Assembly (NCBI GenBank): GCA_963663665.2
Contig: CAXXKP010000009.1
Span: 124,001 to 188,000, forward strand
Source: SABI01 sp963663665
Lineage (GTDB): Bacteria > Spirochaetota > Spirochaetia > Sphaerochaetales > Sphaerochaetaceae
DNA: 64,000 bases
Direction of reading: 5' to 3'
A program made the translations under genes and the position numbers. Numbering within the stretch: position 1 is the first letter of the stretch; the number at the start of each line of letters is the position of its first letter. The notes under the pieces were generated by a model that saw only the letters and a list, made by a program, of their open reading frames with translations, ran no database searches and was not told where the DNA came from. Positions 33,520 to 42,904 of the stretch are shown in pieces.

Positions 33520-35103
33520 ATGAACGAATCTAGTACTAAAATTGAAATAACTATTGAGTCTATTTTAAAAGAAAAATTCCACCTTTCCTCTCTCTACCCT
33601 TTCCAACAACTTGTTGTCACTCGAATTTTAGAACAAGAAGGTTTATTTGGAAACGAGAAAGTTCATAAAGGTATCACAAGTCAACTTATCATTCTTCCGA
33701 CAGGGAGTGGAAAAAGTGTCTGTTTTACTCTACCAGCTATGCTAATCAATTCAGTTACTCTTATCGTATATCCTCTTCTTTCCCTTCTTTCAGATCAAAA
33801 AAGAAGAATTGAATCTTTAGGGGAGAAACCGGTTATCATAAAAGGTGGCCAATCCCATGCAGATAGAACTAAGATATTCAATACAATAAGAAATGGAGAA
33901 GCAAAAATACTATTGACCACTGCCGAGATGCTCCAAAATCAATCGGTACTTGCTATTTTATCATCAATACCTATTGGACTCATGGTAATAGATGAAGCCC
34001 ATGTCATTGCTCAGTGGGGCTTAACATTTAGACCCTCCTATCTGTCGTTGAGAAAAAGCATTGAATCTCTTACACCTCATCAAATCCTTGCTTTCACAGC
34101 AACCGCAGATGAAAATATTATTCAGGTCATTAATAATGTTCTTTCCCCTAGTAAGCGAATGCACCAGATAAAAGGAAATATTGACCGGGAGAATATATAC
34201 TATAAAGTGATACCGACTCTCTCTAAGATTCACACACTCACTCATATTGCTTCCACGAGGAGTTTACGCCCTCTTATCATCTTTTTCTCAAATAGAGATT
34301 TGAGTGAAAAAGTAGCATGTGAACTCTCTAAAAGATTAAAAGAACCTATTTGTAGATACTACCATGCTAAACTTGATAAAACAGAACGTTCTCATACTGA
34401 AAGATGGTTCTTTGAGAGTGATAATGCCATATTATGTGCAACCTCGGCTTATGGAATGGGCGTAGATAAGAAAAATATACGGTGCGTCGTTCACTATTCC
34501 CTTTCGAATGATGTTTCGTCTTTCTTACAAGAATCAGGTAGAGGTGGAAGAGATGGTAAACTAACTCTGAGTATTACTCTCTATGAGAGAGATGAATATG
34601 TAAGAGGAAAACAAGATTATGCTTCAATATTTTTTGATTCTTCAGCATGTAGACGAAAAAGACTATTAGATTTAATGGAAAGCCCAATTGAGCATTGTAG
34701 TGGGTGCGACGTTTGCGATAGGTCTTATATTAGCACCCCTCTAGGCGAGAAAGAAATCTTGAGAACTATTAGTCTTGCGCCATTTCGGTTTTCAAGAGTA
34801 TCGTTATCTCACCATCTTGTTGCAACTCATTATAAAAATATCTTTCCATATGGATCTAATTATGGACTCTTAAAAGACTGGACTGTAGATGATGTGATGA
34901 ACTCTATTTCCACACTCATACGAGCGAAGGAAATCTGCATTCGATGGAGTGATAAACTTTACATTCCAATAAATAAATTAAGGTTAGTAAAACGGATTCA
35001 AAACCTATTATACCACTTGAGGAATTCTCATTCTCTTCACTTTCATCTCACTCAATATGATAGATGTAAAGATAATAGTTCCTCCAAGAACCATATTCAG
35101 TGA
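33520..35103 (+). CDS. RecQ-family DNA helicase, short form
   Basis: A 527-residue SF2 helicase. Helicase motifs: LYPFQQLVVTRIL (motif 0), Walker A LPTGSGKSVCFTLP, VIDEAHVIAQWG (DEAH box plus the RecQ aromatic region), LAFTATADE (motif III), YGMGVDKKNIRCVVHYSL and ESGRGGRDG (motif VI). A RecQ zinc motif follows: Cys in SACRRKRLLD and CSGCDVCD. The winged-helix and HRDC domains are absent or very reduced. No good ribosome site precedes the ATG. The last 96 bases overlap the end of the convergent exporter gene. It probably unwinds recombination or replication intermediates. Confidence 0.9.
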   Translation: MNESSTKIEITIESILKEKFHLSSLYPFQQLVVTRILEQEGLFGNEKVHKGITSQLIILPTGSGKSVCFTLPAMLINSVTLIVYPLLSLLSDQKRRIESLGEKPVIIKGGQSHADRTKIFNTIRNGEAKILLTTAEMLQNQSVLAILSSIPIGLMVIDEAHVIAQWGLTFRPSYLSLRKSIESLTPHQILAFTATADENIIQVINNVLSPSKRMHQIKGNIDRENIYYKVIPTLSKIHTLTHIASTRSLRPLIIFFSNRDLSEKVACELSKRLKEPICRYYHAKLDKTERSHTERWFFESDNAILCATSAYGMGVDKKNIRCVVHYSLSNDVSSFLQESGRGGRDGKLTLSITLYERDEYVRGKQDYASIFFDSSACRRKRLLDLMESPIEHCSGCDVCDRSYISTPLGEKEILRTISLAPFRFSRVSLSHHLVATHYKNIFPYGSNYGLLKDWTVDDVMNSISTLIRAKEICIRWSDKLYIPINKLRLVKRIQNLLYHLRNSHSLHFHLTQYDRCKDNSSSKNHIQ

Positions 35104-35895
35104 TAACGGCTCTAGATGTAGAAGCACAGAAAAGAAGGCGCCAAAAAGAGATTCTGAAGATAAGAATATTGCTGTCTTACTTGCTGTTGTGAACTGCTGG
35201 GCATAGGTTTGAATAAAAAAACCTATGAGGGTACTTACAAGGGCAATATAGATTACTGGAAAGAATCCTTGTGCTATGTTAGCTTCTCCTATGGATCCTT
35301 TATCAAAGATTATGAAGAATAATATAGCGAAGAATGTTGCAACACCCATTTGAATAAAAGTGAGCTTAATGGCATCTACCTTTTTGCTTGCTATTTCTAG
35401 ATATGCTATGTGAAAAGCAAATACTAATGCACACATGAGTGTTAGCATATCTCCAAGAGAGAATGAAAATCCTGTAGTAGAGTTATAGCTGAGGAAACCA
35501 ATTCCAATGAGGGTTAGAAAGGGGAGAAAGAAAAATCTGTTCTTAGGCTTTTTCTTGAATACAGCCCAAGCAACAAAGGGAACGATGACAACATTTACAC
35601 CTGTAAGAAATGCATTATTGCTTGGAGAAGTATATTTTAGTCCAATCGTTTGGAAATAGAAGGCTACAAAAAGGAAAATACCAGCAATTAATCCAGTTAC
35701 AGCTTCATCCTTAGTTATCGTGATAATTTTTTTATATGCAATTAAAAATAGTAAAATTGCTGCTAGGGAGAATCTAAAAAGGAGTATAAGGGATGTTGAG
35801 AACCCTGCTTCAATAGCACTATGAGTGGCAATAAATCCACTACCCCAGATAACACCTGTGACAAGAAGAGAAAAATCGGCAGTAATAGATTTCAT
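35008..35895 (-). CDS. EamA/DMT-superfamily transporter
   Basis: A 295-residue inner-membrane protein with about ten hydrophobic helices in two EamA repeats. It begins MKSITADFSLLVTGVIWGSGFIATHSAIE, the usual repeat start (WGxxF), with the second repeat starting near LGDMLTLMCALVFAFHIAYLEIA. DMT proteins export amino acids, nucleotides or other metabolites; the substrate is unknown. I use ATG 35895 with GGAGTC upstream. The 3' end overlaps 96 bases of the recQ-like gene on the other strand. A second EamA gene lies at 61560. Confidence 0.9.
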   Translation of the reverse strand: MKSITADFSLLVTGVIWGSGFIATHSAIEAGFSTSLILLFRFSLAAILLFLIAYKKIITITKDEAVTGLIAGIFLFVAFYFQTIGLKYTSPSNNAFLTGVNVVIVPFVAWAVFKKKPKNRFFFLPFLTLIGIGFLSYNSTTGFSFSLGDMLTLMCALVFAFHIAYLEIASKKVDAIKLTFIQMGVATFFAILFFIIFDKGSIGEANIAQGFFPVIYIALVSTLIGFFIQTYAQQFTTASKTAIFLSSESLFGAFFSVLLHLEPLSLNMVLGGTIIFTSIILSEMKVKRMRIPQVV

Positions 35896-35980
35896 CAAGA
35901 GACTCCATAGCTAACATAGTCGCATTTGCAGTAAATTGTTTACGAGAGAGAATATTAGAAGAGAGAAAGAAAGGTGTCAA

Positions 35981-36014
35981 GGTAAAACAAAACACACCTT
36001 TGTGAATTGGTGTG
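35981..36014 (-). terminator. Rho-independent terminator after the proXVW-type operon
   Basis: On the minus strand CACACC (36009-36014) pairs with GGTGTG (35993-35998) across a 10-base loop, followed by TTTTGTTTT. It is about 30 bases past the permease stop. The stem also precedes CTTTATT in the plus direction, so it could work both ways. Confidence 0.75.
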
Positions 36015-36045
36015 CTTTATTAATTTTATGTAACGTTTCTAACTT

Positions 36046-36906
36046 CTACTTCTTTTGACTTTTTTCCTTTTTAACGCTGAAGGAGTGAGTTATGCGGTCG
36101 ATTATGATAGCCAAGAATACAATAGAGATCCCTGCTTCAAACCCTCGACCTACTTCAATTCGCCCAATTGCTAGAAGGACTTCCATTCCAAGCCCTTTCG
36201 CTCCAATCATTGAACCGATAACAACCATTGCAAGTGCCATCATGGTAGTTTGGTTTATTCCTACCATGATAGATGGTTTTGCTAGGGGGAGTTGGACGTC
36301 AAACAAAATTTGCCGAGATGTCGCTCCAAAAGCCTTTGCAGCTTCAACAGCCTCTACATCTACTGTCCTAATTCCTACATTGGTAAGTCTGATAACAGGT
36401 GGAACCGCATAAATAATAGTCGCAAACATTGATGGGACTTTCCCCATGCCAAAAAACATCAGAGCTGGAATTAGGTAGACGAAAGAAGGCATAGTTTGCA
36501 TTGCATCTAATATTGGCTTGAATATTCTTTCAGTTCTATCACTCCTTGCCATCTGAATTCCAAGAGGAAGTCCGATAAGCAAGGCAAATACTACAGAAGA
36601 AATAACTAAAGCAAGAGTCTGCATTGCAAGCTCCCAGTATCCAAAGAATCCGATAATCATCATGAGGATCATGAAAAGGAGCCCTGTTCTCACACTTCTT
36701 ATTAATTTCCAACCTGCCAGGCCTACAAGAAGCACTATCACAAACCATGGAATGAATAAAAACAAATTTTCAAACGCTAGGACTACTTTTAAAATAATGA
36801 ATCCAACTACGTCGAAAAAACCATCAAGGTATTTCAGGAGCCAATCCATTATTTTGTCAACCCCCTGTGCCAATGGGATATCTACTACTTCAGGGAATTT
36901 AAACAT
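36046..36906 (-). CDS. proW: Glycine betaine/proline-type ABC transporter permease
   Basis: A 286-residue inner-membrane permease of the ProW/OpuAB type. About six to seven hydrophobic helices are seen. The characteristic opening FPEVVDIPLAQGVDKIMDWL is followed by the core with MQTMPSFVYLIPALMFFGMG and the coupling loop VEAAKAFGATSRQILFDVQLPLAKPSI (EAA motif), which contacts the ATPase. The start ATG 36906 lies inside the end of the ATPase gene (eight-base overlap) and has GGAGGT upstream. It ends the three-gene osmolyte importer operon. Confidence 0.95.
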   Translation of the reverse strand: MFKFPEVVDIPLAQGVDKIMDWLLKYLDGFFDVVGFIILKVVLAFENLFLFIPWFVIVLLVGLAGWKLIRSVRTGLLFMILMMIIGFFGYWELAMQTLALVISSVVFALLIGLPLGIQMARSDRTERIFKPILDAMQTMPSFVYLIPALMFFGMGKVPSMFATIIYAVPPVIRLTNVGIRTVDVEAVEAAKAFGATSRQILFDVQLPLAKPSIMVGINQTTMMALAMVVIGSMIGAKGLGMEVLLAIGRIEVGRGFEAGISIVFLAIIIDRITHSFSVKKEKSQKK

Positions 36907-38113
36907 TACTACCTCCATCAGATGAAATTGATTCAAAGATAGCATCATTTGTGATTCTACCTACCAATCTATTTTTCTCATCCACTACTGGAATTGCATA
37001 AGGATTTTTTGGAGCGATGGTAAAAAGTTCTTCAATAAGAACCTCAGGATGAACTGAATCGACTTTCTCTATCGATGATAAAGGAATATTTTTATATTTC
37101 ACATCCCCTTCACAGAGCCGAGTAAGTTCTTTAGCTGTTACGACTCCAAGAAAAGTTCTTTTTTGATCAACAACATACCCAACTTTTTTCTTACTGCTAT
37201 TCATAAGTGTCAGCGCTGTCTTAGGACCTTCCCATGCATAAGTAATTACAGGAACATCGCTCATAATACTACCAGCTGTTAAAACTTTAGCAGGAGATGC
37301 ATCTTGGACAAATTCACTCACATATGCATCTGCAGGATTTGTTACGATATCTTCGGGAGTACCGATTTGTACAATCTCACCATTACGCATGATTGCAATT
37401 CTATCACCTAATTTCAGGGCTTCATGCAAATCATGTGTTACAAAGATAATTGTCTTTTGTAATCGTGATTGTAACTCAACAAGTTCATCTTGCATTTGAC
37501 GTCTTATAAGTGGGTCTAGCCCACTAAAGGGTTCATCCATAAGGAGAATTTCAGGTTCATTAGCGAGAGCACGAGCAAGTCCTACTCGTTGCTGCATTCC
37601 ACCAGATAAACTTGTAGGGTAATAATCTTCCCATCCCTTTAGCCCAACAGTTTCAAGTACTTCATGGGCTTTTTGGTAACGTTCTTCTTTAGCAATCCCA
37701 CGCACCTTCAATCCGTATGCGGCATTATCAAGTACGCTTAGATGTGGAAGTAGTCCATAGTGCTGAAAAACCATGCCATATGTTTTTCTTCTAAACTTCA
37801 TCAGCTGATCTGAATTCATTTTTGTGATATCATTATTATTAATCTCAATTACACCTTTTGTAGACCTTATCAATCTAATTAAAGCTCTTATGAGGGTAGA
37901 TTTACCACTGCCAGAGAGTCCCATAAGAATATAGAACTCTCCTTTATTAATCTCTAAGTTGATATCACGAAGGCCAACGATACAACCAGTCTCATTTTGA
38001 ATTTCTTCTTTACTCTTATGCTGAAGATTTTTCTGAAAAACACGTTTAGGGTCTTTTCCATATATTTTCCATAAGTTTTTGATGACTATTTGTGTACTTT
38101 GTTCTTCTGCCAT
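36899..38113 (-). CDS. proV: Glycine betaine/proline-type ABC transporter ATPase with CBS domains
   Basis: A 404-residue ATPase of the ProV/OpuAA type. Motifs: Walker A GLSGSGKST, signature SLSGGMQQRVGLARAL, Walker B ILLMDEPFSGLD and H-loop VTHD. The N-terminal extension KRVFQKNLQHKSKEEIQNET is typical of ProV. Residues about 275-400 form a CBS pair that in OpuA senses ionic strength or nucleotides (SIMSDVPVITYAWEGPKTAL; NPYAIPVVDEKNRLVGRITN). It lies 12 bases after the binding-protein gene and overlaps the permease. Confidence 0.95.
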   Translation of the reverse strand: MAEEQSTQIVIKNLWKIYGKDPKRVFQKNLQHKSKEEIQNETGCIVGLRDINLEINKGEFYILMGLSGSGKSTLIRALIRLIRSTKGVIEINNNDITKMNSDQLMKFRRKTYGMVFQHYGLLPHLSVLDNAAYGLKVRGIAKEERYQKAHEVLETVGLKGWEDYYPTSLSGGMQQRVGLARALANEPEILLMDEPFSGLDPLIRRQMQDELVELQSRLQKTIIFVTHDLHEALKLGDRIAIMRNGEIVQIGTPEDIVTNPADAYVSEFVQDASPAKVLTAGSIMSDVPVITYAWEGPKTALTLMNSSKKKVGYVVDQKRTFLGVVTAKELTRLCEGDVKYKNIPLSSIEKVDSVHPEVLIEELFTIAPKNPYAIPVVDEKNRLVGRITNDAIFESISSDGGSNV

Positions 38114-38125
38114 TATTATCCTCGA

Positions 38126-39079
38126 TTAAAGTGCTGCAAGTGCACTTTTCACCTTAGTGGCAACATCATTTGAAACCCATTTTGTCCATACATCTGCTTT
38201 ATTCTGTAGGAACCAGATTGCCGTCTCTTGAGTAGACCATCCTTCATTATCCATTTTAGCTAAGAACTCATTATTCTCATCAACTGTCGTTGAATATGCT
38301 TTAAGAATCTCTACAACATCTGGAGCCTTCTCAAGTAAACTTTTATTAACAAGAATATTTACGAGAGCTGGGTCATATTCGCTTCCTTCTAGCCGAACCA
38401 TATCAAGACGACCTAGAACTGCAGTTGGTGCCCAGTAGTATCCAATCCAAGGCTCACCTTTCTTGTAAGCGCCGACCATGGTCCCTGCAAGTGCAGTTCC
38501 ACTTCCAGTGATGCCGAGGTTGTAAGTTTCACCTAGATTGTTATCTTCAAAGATCTGTTCACTAATTTTCATTTGCGACCAGCCTGCTACACCGCCTAGA
38601 ATAAGTCCTTTAGAAGAATCTTCTGGGTCAGTAAAAAGATGTGCATATTTAGGAAGATCTTTTACACTCTTCAAATCTGGCGCAACGGCGTTCTCGCCCT
38701 CTACCATATATCGAGGTATCCACCAACCTTGGGGTGCATCCGGCATATTTTGCCCGAGATCGACAATATCTCCAGAATCGATTCCCTTCTTATACACCTC
38801 AGGGAAGTTGGAATGCCATGATTCCATATCAACATCTACATCACCTTGTTTCAATCCATTTAGGATTGGAAGCGTGTCTCCAGGGATAAAATCTGCTTTA
38901 TATCCTGTTAAACCGTTTTCTATAATGAAGGCCATAATCCTATTGTGAACTTGGACAGAATCCCACGAAACATCACCAAAAACGATTGTCTTTACATCAC
39001 TTTCAGCTTCTCCGCCAGCAAAGAGGCCTCCAGAAACAAACACCAATAAAACTAAAGCAATAATGCTTAATTTTTTCAT
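38126..39079 (-). CDS. proX: Glycine betaine/proline-type ABC transporter substrate-binding protein
   Basis: A 317-residue periplasmic protein of the OpuAC/ProX family. The signal peptide (1 to about 21) ends SGGLFAGGEAESD and has no lipobox. The mature protein shows VFGDVSWDSVQVHNRIM and VDVDMESWHSNF, and the Trp-rich QGWWIPRYMVEG and GYYWAPTAVLG, consistent with an aromatic cage for a quaternary ammonium ligand. The start ATG 39079 has GAGGAGAG upstream; the longer reading from 39148 crosses the promoter. It is first in the proX-proV-proW order, unlike the VWX order of E. coli. Confidence 0.94.
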   Translation of the reverse strand: MKKLSIIALVLLVFVSGGLFAGGEAESDVKTIVFGDVSWDSVQVHNRIMAFIIENGLTGYKADFIPGDTLPILNGLKQGDVDVDMESWHSNFPEVYKKGIDSGDIVDLGQNMPDAPQGWWIPRYMVEGENAVAPDLKSVKDLPKYAHLFTDPEDSSKGLILGGVAGWSQMKISEQIFEDNNLGETYNLGITGSGTALAGTMVGAYKKGEPWIGYYWAPTAVLGRLDMVRLEGSEYDPALVNILVNKSLLEKAPDVVEILKAYSTTVDENNEFLAKMDNEGWSTQETAIWFLQNKADVWTKWVSNDVATKVKSALAAL

Positions 39080-39115
39080 AATTTTTCTCTCCTCTTTTAT
39101 GTGGTTTATACCATT

Positions 39116-39144
39116 AGGATACGTAATATTGCATACAAGGTCAA
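39116..39144 (-). promoter_or_regulatory. Predicted promoter of the proX operon
   Basis: On the minus strand TTGACC (39139-39144) and TATCCT (39116-39121) are 17 bases apart, giving a leader of about 30 bases before the proX ATG. This sigma-70-type promoter is well formed. No operator was recognised around it. Confidence 0.65.
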
Positions 39145-39488
39145 GCAAAACACCTTTATATTTAATGCTACAATAGAATCTAATGTTTTTAATTCTTTTT
39201 AATAAAACATTTTATTTAGTCAATAAATTATTCGATCAAATTAATAACAGTGAGCAATAATGCATACAAATTGTATTTTTATAGAATTTTAAAGAAGATA
39301 TACATTCTAAAATGAATCATAAAATTTATCAATTTTACTTTCGTAAAATGCTACCAAATTAGAAGGTTTTCTTAAAAAAAAGATCTATTTATATCAAGAA
39401 TAAAGGGTGGAAAATGCTAGAATCTAACAATATGTTAATATGATTTTATGAGAGGTGAATCCAAACAGGTTAAGAGTGAATTTCAAGC
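39145..39488. other. Intergenic region of about 340 bases, no gene recognised
   Basis: Very AT-rich stretch between the proX promoter and the end of the TspO-like gene (both on the minus strand). No reading frame, RNA gene or strong hairpin was seen. Confidence 0.4.
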
Positions 39489-40286
39489 TCAAATTTCATC
39501 CCGTATCACTTTTTTTGCTTTAATGATTAATGTAATAATTATCCCTAAGGCAACAAGCGCTATGGCGATGAGCGTAGCTATTTGAATCATTTCATTCACA
39601 CTATTTTGTTCTAGTCCTCTTTTTTGCCAGATTCCATATAATGCCCATATTCCTACAAGAGGAAACCAGATATCCTGTTTCGAAATTGAGACAATGATAT
39701 TAATCAAAGTAGCCACACCAATCATGCCTATCGTCCAGACCATAGGGGAGATACCAAAGCCATTCCAATTAATACTCACTAACAACGCAGTAACATTAGC
39801 AACAGTAGCGATTGTAATCCATCCAAGATAGATGCTGATTGGGAATTTAATAAACATATTGTATGCAAGGTCTTCATTTGTATGAGTGATTTTTACATAT
39901 AGTATAATAAGAGAAATGAGAAGAAGAAACATCACAATGAGTGAAGGAATAATCTGCAAATAGTGCCAAGCAAATATCCACACACCATTTAGAATATTCG
40001 CGTATATAAAATATGGCCCAAATACATTTAATTGTTCACGTTTCTCTTTGTTCCATAATATAAGAACCTGGTAGATGACACTTATAAATAGAGATAGATA
40101 AATAGCTCCCCAAATAATAAAGGTTGATCCTATAGGAGCAAAAAGATTTGGAATATTATCTGATATTGTCCCTGTCTGTAATCCATTAATTGGAAGTATA
40201 TTTGCAAGGGCATTCACTGTAATGGTTCCTAAAAGGGTTATCGTGTTGATTAGTGCAATTGTTGTCTGTTTCCCCCGGTCGCTCAT
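39489..40286 (-). CDS. TspO/MBR-related integral membrane protein
   Basis: A 265-residue protein with about seven to eight hydrophobic helices. The segment FAPIGSTFIIWGAIYLSL and the later WIFAWHYLQIIPSLIVMFLL resemble a larger TspO/MBR-like family of tryptophan-rich membrane proteins found in many bacteria. It is longer than classic TspO (about 160 residues), with extra helices at the C-terminus. Function is not established for this subgroup; porphyrin or lipid-ligand sensing is known only for true TspO. It stands alone, with a separate downstream region and about 230 bases to rhaM. Confidence 0.6.
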   Translation of the reverse strand: MSDRGKQTTIALINTITLLGTITVNALANILPINGLQTGTISDNIPNLFAPIGSTFIIWGAIYLSLFISVIYQVLILWNKEKREQLNVFGPYFIYANILNGVWIFAWHYLQIIPSLIVMFLLLISLIILYVKITHTNEDLAYNMFIKFPISIYLGWITIATVANVTALLVSINWNGFGISPMVWTIGMIGVATLINIIVSISKQDIWFPLVGIWALYGIWQKRGLEQNSVNEMIQIATLIAIALVALGIIITLIIKAKKVIRDEI

Positions 40287-40517
40287 CTAATTCTCCTTAC
40301 TCTTTATATTATCAATGTAATGAATAAAGGCAAGTAAAAAAACGTATTATCGGAAGAATATATATCTATCAGACTCATTTACATAGAAGAGATTACTATT
40401 TTCTTGTTGAGTCAATTAGTAATAACCGAATTATGTAATTTGATGAATCAATTTTCGTAGGAGAATGTAATACTCGAAATAATTTATGCAAGAAGGGAAT
40501 ACGATAAAATACTATTC

Positions 40518-40832
40518 TCAAGAGAGGTAAAAGAGTTCTTCCAATGGAATGGAGACTGGAGAGTTGTCTTCATTCGTCTCCATGATATCACTCATATATG
40601 CCCACCATTTTTGAATAATGGGATTGTTTTTCAAATCTTGAGATCCAGTCTCTGTGCGATTCTTTTGAACCGCAAAGAGAGTAGAAGTTTCTTCGTGAAG
40701 AAATATTGAGTAGTCATAGACTCCTTGCTCTTTCAACAGTGTCTTTAATTCAGGCCAAATCTCATCATGTCGCTTTTTATACTCTTGTTCATTACCTTTC
40801 TTTAATTTCATGATAAATGCTTTACGAATCAT
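40518..40832 (-). CDS. rhaM: L-rhamnose mutarotase
   Basis: A 104-residue small enzyme that interconverts alpha and beta L-rhamnose, feeding the isomerase. The family pattern is clear: MIRKAFIMKLKKGNEQEYKK, then RHDEIWPELKTLLKEQGV, with the catalytic His in RHDEIWP and the C-terminal WWAYMSDIME block containing the usual Trp-Trp pair. It is the last gene of the rhamnose operon, three bases after the second permease. The start has CAGGAG upstream. Confidence 0.95.
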   Translation of the reverse strand: MIRKAFIMKLKKGNEQEYKKRHDEIWPELKTLLKEQGVYDYSIFLHEETSTLFAVQKNRTETGSQDLKNNPIIQKWWAYMSDIMETNEDNSPVSIPLEELFYLS

Positions 40833-40835
40833 CTT

Positions 40836-41900
40836 TTATGCTCCTGCCTGTGTTTCAAATAATGCTTGTACCTGCTGCTTCTGCATTTTCCTTCTATTTT
40901 TATATCCATCGAGAATACGAGGTAATAGAACAGCAAATATAAGGAGTGTCCCGATTACTATCGTCATGATAGTTCCTGATAATTTCAACAATCCCATTCC
41001 AAATTTTAGATACCCAACAAGGAAAGAAGCTATTACAACACCATACAAGGTACCTTTCCCCCCAGTAATAGAAACTCCGCCGAGGACAACGAGGGTAATG
41101 ACTTCTAAATCCCATCCTGTCGCAATATTACTTCTTGCGCTTAATATCCTACTTGTGAGCAATATTCCTGCAATACCTGAGAAAAAGCCCATAAGTGTAT
41201 AGTTAATAATTCTTACTTTTTGTACCTTTATTCCACTAAACAGTGCTGCCTGCTTACTATTGCCTATTGCAAAAACTCTTCGCCCATAGCTTGTCTTATG
41301 GAGAATCAACCCCATAATTATGGCAAGTCCAACATAAAGAAGTAGCTCAAATGGTATTACAGTACCAGAAATGAACTCCTGCCCGAAGAATCCAAAATGA
41401 TCTGGGTAACTTGTCAAAGCTCTCTCTTCTAATGCAGCCTGTGCGATACCTCTGTAAATTGATTGCGTTGCAAGTGTAACGGCAATTGGTGGCATATCAA
41501 AGGTCGTAATTAATAACCCATTGATGAACCCAGCTATCGTACCCACTGCTAGCCCTATTGCAAAAAGGCCAATGATAGGAACCCCAAAGGAGGCTGCTGT
41601 TCCAACTGCATAAGCGACAAGCGCAATAATGCTTGCAATAGAGATATCGATATCACCACACATGATGATAAAAATCATAGGAAGAGCCATAATCGCTTTT
41701 TCAGAGAACTGAAACGTAGCATTCATAAGGTTAAAGTAATCTAAGAAATAGGGGGTAATACCTCTAAAGAAAAATACCATAACAATAAATATAACGCCTA
41801 ATAACATTTCCCATTTCGTAAATAAATCTATGAGCCTATTTTTAAAACTATTTTCCTGAATGAGCCTTGTTTTTGCTACCAAGTCTTGTTTTACAGCCAT
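40836..41900 (-). CDS. rhaQ: Rhamnose ABC importer permease (RhaQ-type)
   Basis: A 354-residue inner-membrane permease of the BPD_transp_2/RbsC class with about nine to ten helices. MPPIAVTLATQSIYRGIAQAAL and the coupling region AIGNSKQAALFSGIKVQKVRI are typical, as is LGGVSITGGKGTLYGVVIASF near the C-terminus. Its ATG overlaps the stop of the preceding permease by one base (TAATG), so they are translated together and form a heterodimer. Assignment to rhamnose follows from its place between rhaP-type and rhaM genes. Confidence 0.9.
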   Translation of the reverse strand: MAVKQDLVAKTRLIQENSFKNRLIDLFTKWEMLLGVIFIVMVFFFRGITPYFLDYFNLMNATFQFSEKAIMALPMIFIIMCGDIDISIASIIALVAYAVGTAASFGVPIIGLFAIGLAVGTIAGFINGLLITTFDMPPIAVTLATQSIYRGIAQAALEERALTSYPDHFGFFGQEFISGTVIPFELLLYVGLAIIMGLILHKTSYGRRVFAIGNSKQAALFSGIKVQKVRIINYTLMGFFSGIAGILLTSRILSARSNIATGWDLEVITLVVLGGVSITGGKGTLYGVVIASFLVGYLKFGMGLLKLSGTIMTIVIGTLLIFAVLLPRILDGYKNRRKMQKQQVQALFETQAGA

Positions 41901-42904
41901 TATGAAGCCCTCCGTTGAGTAAGTAATTTCTTACTTTTCCTCTGATCTACTACTGTATTAATTATCAATGCAAAAAGAACGACTAAACCTTGAACAAGTA
42001 CTTGATAAAATGTAGATAGATACATCACAGGGAGTGCATTATTTAGTACACCTAGAAAGAGAGCACCTAACACGACGCCAGGAATGGCTCCAGCACCTCC
42101 TGCAAAGTTTACCCCGCCTAACACACAAGCTGCAACGGCTTGCATTTCGAAGCCAGTAGCCATTTCATTTACAGCAGAAGCGTACCGTGCAGTCCAAAGG
42201 GATCCTGCGAACCCGAAAGAAATGCCGCTCAATACAAAAACAAGAAATCGAATTTTTTTCTCATTCACACCTACAAATTTTGCAGCAGTGACGTTCCCTC
42301 CTATTGCATAGATTTCTCTTCCACTACGAGTATATTGAATAAAATAATAACTAAGAACTATCACAAGTAGCGCCATCCAAATCAGCGCAGATACTCCTAA
42401 GAACCTAATTCTTGGGAATCCTATAAACGAGGCAGTCATTTCATGAGCTGTCACCCATGTTCCTTTACTTAACACAAACGTAAAACCCCGATACACACTC
42501 ATCGTACCAAGAGTTGTGATAATAGGTGGAATTTTCCCATAAGCTACTAATGCTCCATTAATAGCTCCCATGAGGGCACCAATTGCGATTCCAAACAAGA
42601 GAATGAAAAATATTGGAGTTCCCGGATACGCTTCGTTCAGCATCCCACTCGCCATTCCACTGAATGCGATGATAGAACCAACAGATAAGTCGATTCCATT
42701 TGATAAAATAACAAAAAACTCTCCAATTGCTACGATTGAAAGTATTGAAATATCATTTAATATGCGATCAATATTTGTAAATGATAAGAATTGAGGACTT
42801 CGAATCTGTATTGGAATCAATATAATAAGGAGCAGGATCACGAGAGAAGCTTCGCGGCGTTCAATGATACTCGTTCCTAATTTCTTTATAGTAGTATTAG
42901 CCAT
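41900..42904 (-). CDS. rhaP: Rhamnose ABC importer permease (RhaP-type)
   Basis: A 334-residue inner-membrane permease of the RbsC class. Features include SNGIDLSVGSIIAFSGMASG (the usual GxDLSVG block), KIPPIITTLGTMSVYRGFTFVL, AIGGNVTAAKFVGVNEKKIRF (coupling helix) and LGGVNFAGGAGAIPGVVLGA. The start ATG 42904 lies eight bases inside the end of the ATPase gene with AAGGAG seven bases upstream. It pairs with the following permease to form the channel. Confidence 0.9.
   Translation of the reverse strand: MANTTIKKLGTSIIERREASLVILLLIILIPIQIRSPQFLSFTNIDRILNDISILSIVAIGEFFVILSNGIDLSVGSIIAFSGMASGMLNEAYPGTPIFFILLFGIAIGALMGAINGALVAYGKIPPIITTLGTMSVYRGFTFVLSKGTWVTAHEMTASFIGFPRIRFLGVSALIWMALLVIVLSYYFIQYTRSGREIYAIGGNVTAAKFVGVNEKKIRFLVFVLSGISFGFAGSLWTARYASAVNEMATGFEMQAVAACVLGGVNFAGGAGAIPGVVLGALFLGVLNNALPVMYLSTFYQVLVQGLVVLFALIINTVVDQRKSKKLLTQRRAS

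Noticed and set aside
38538..38948. Open frame of 136 codons antisense to proX
   Set aside because: The proX frame has full family motifs; the antisense frame has none.
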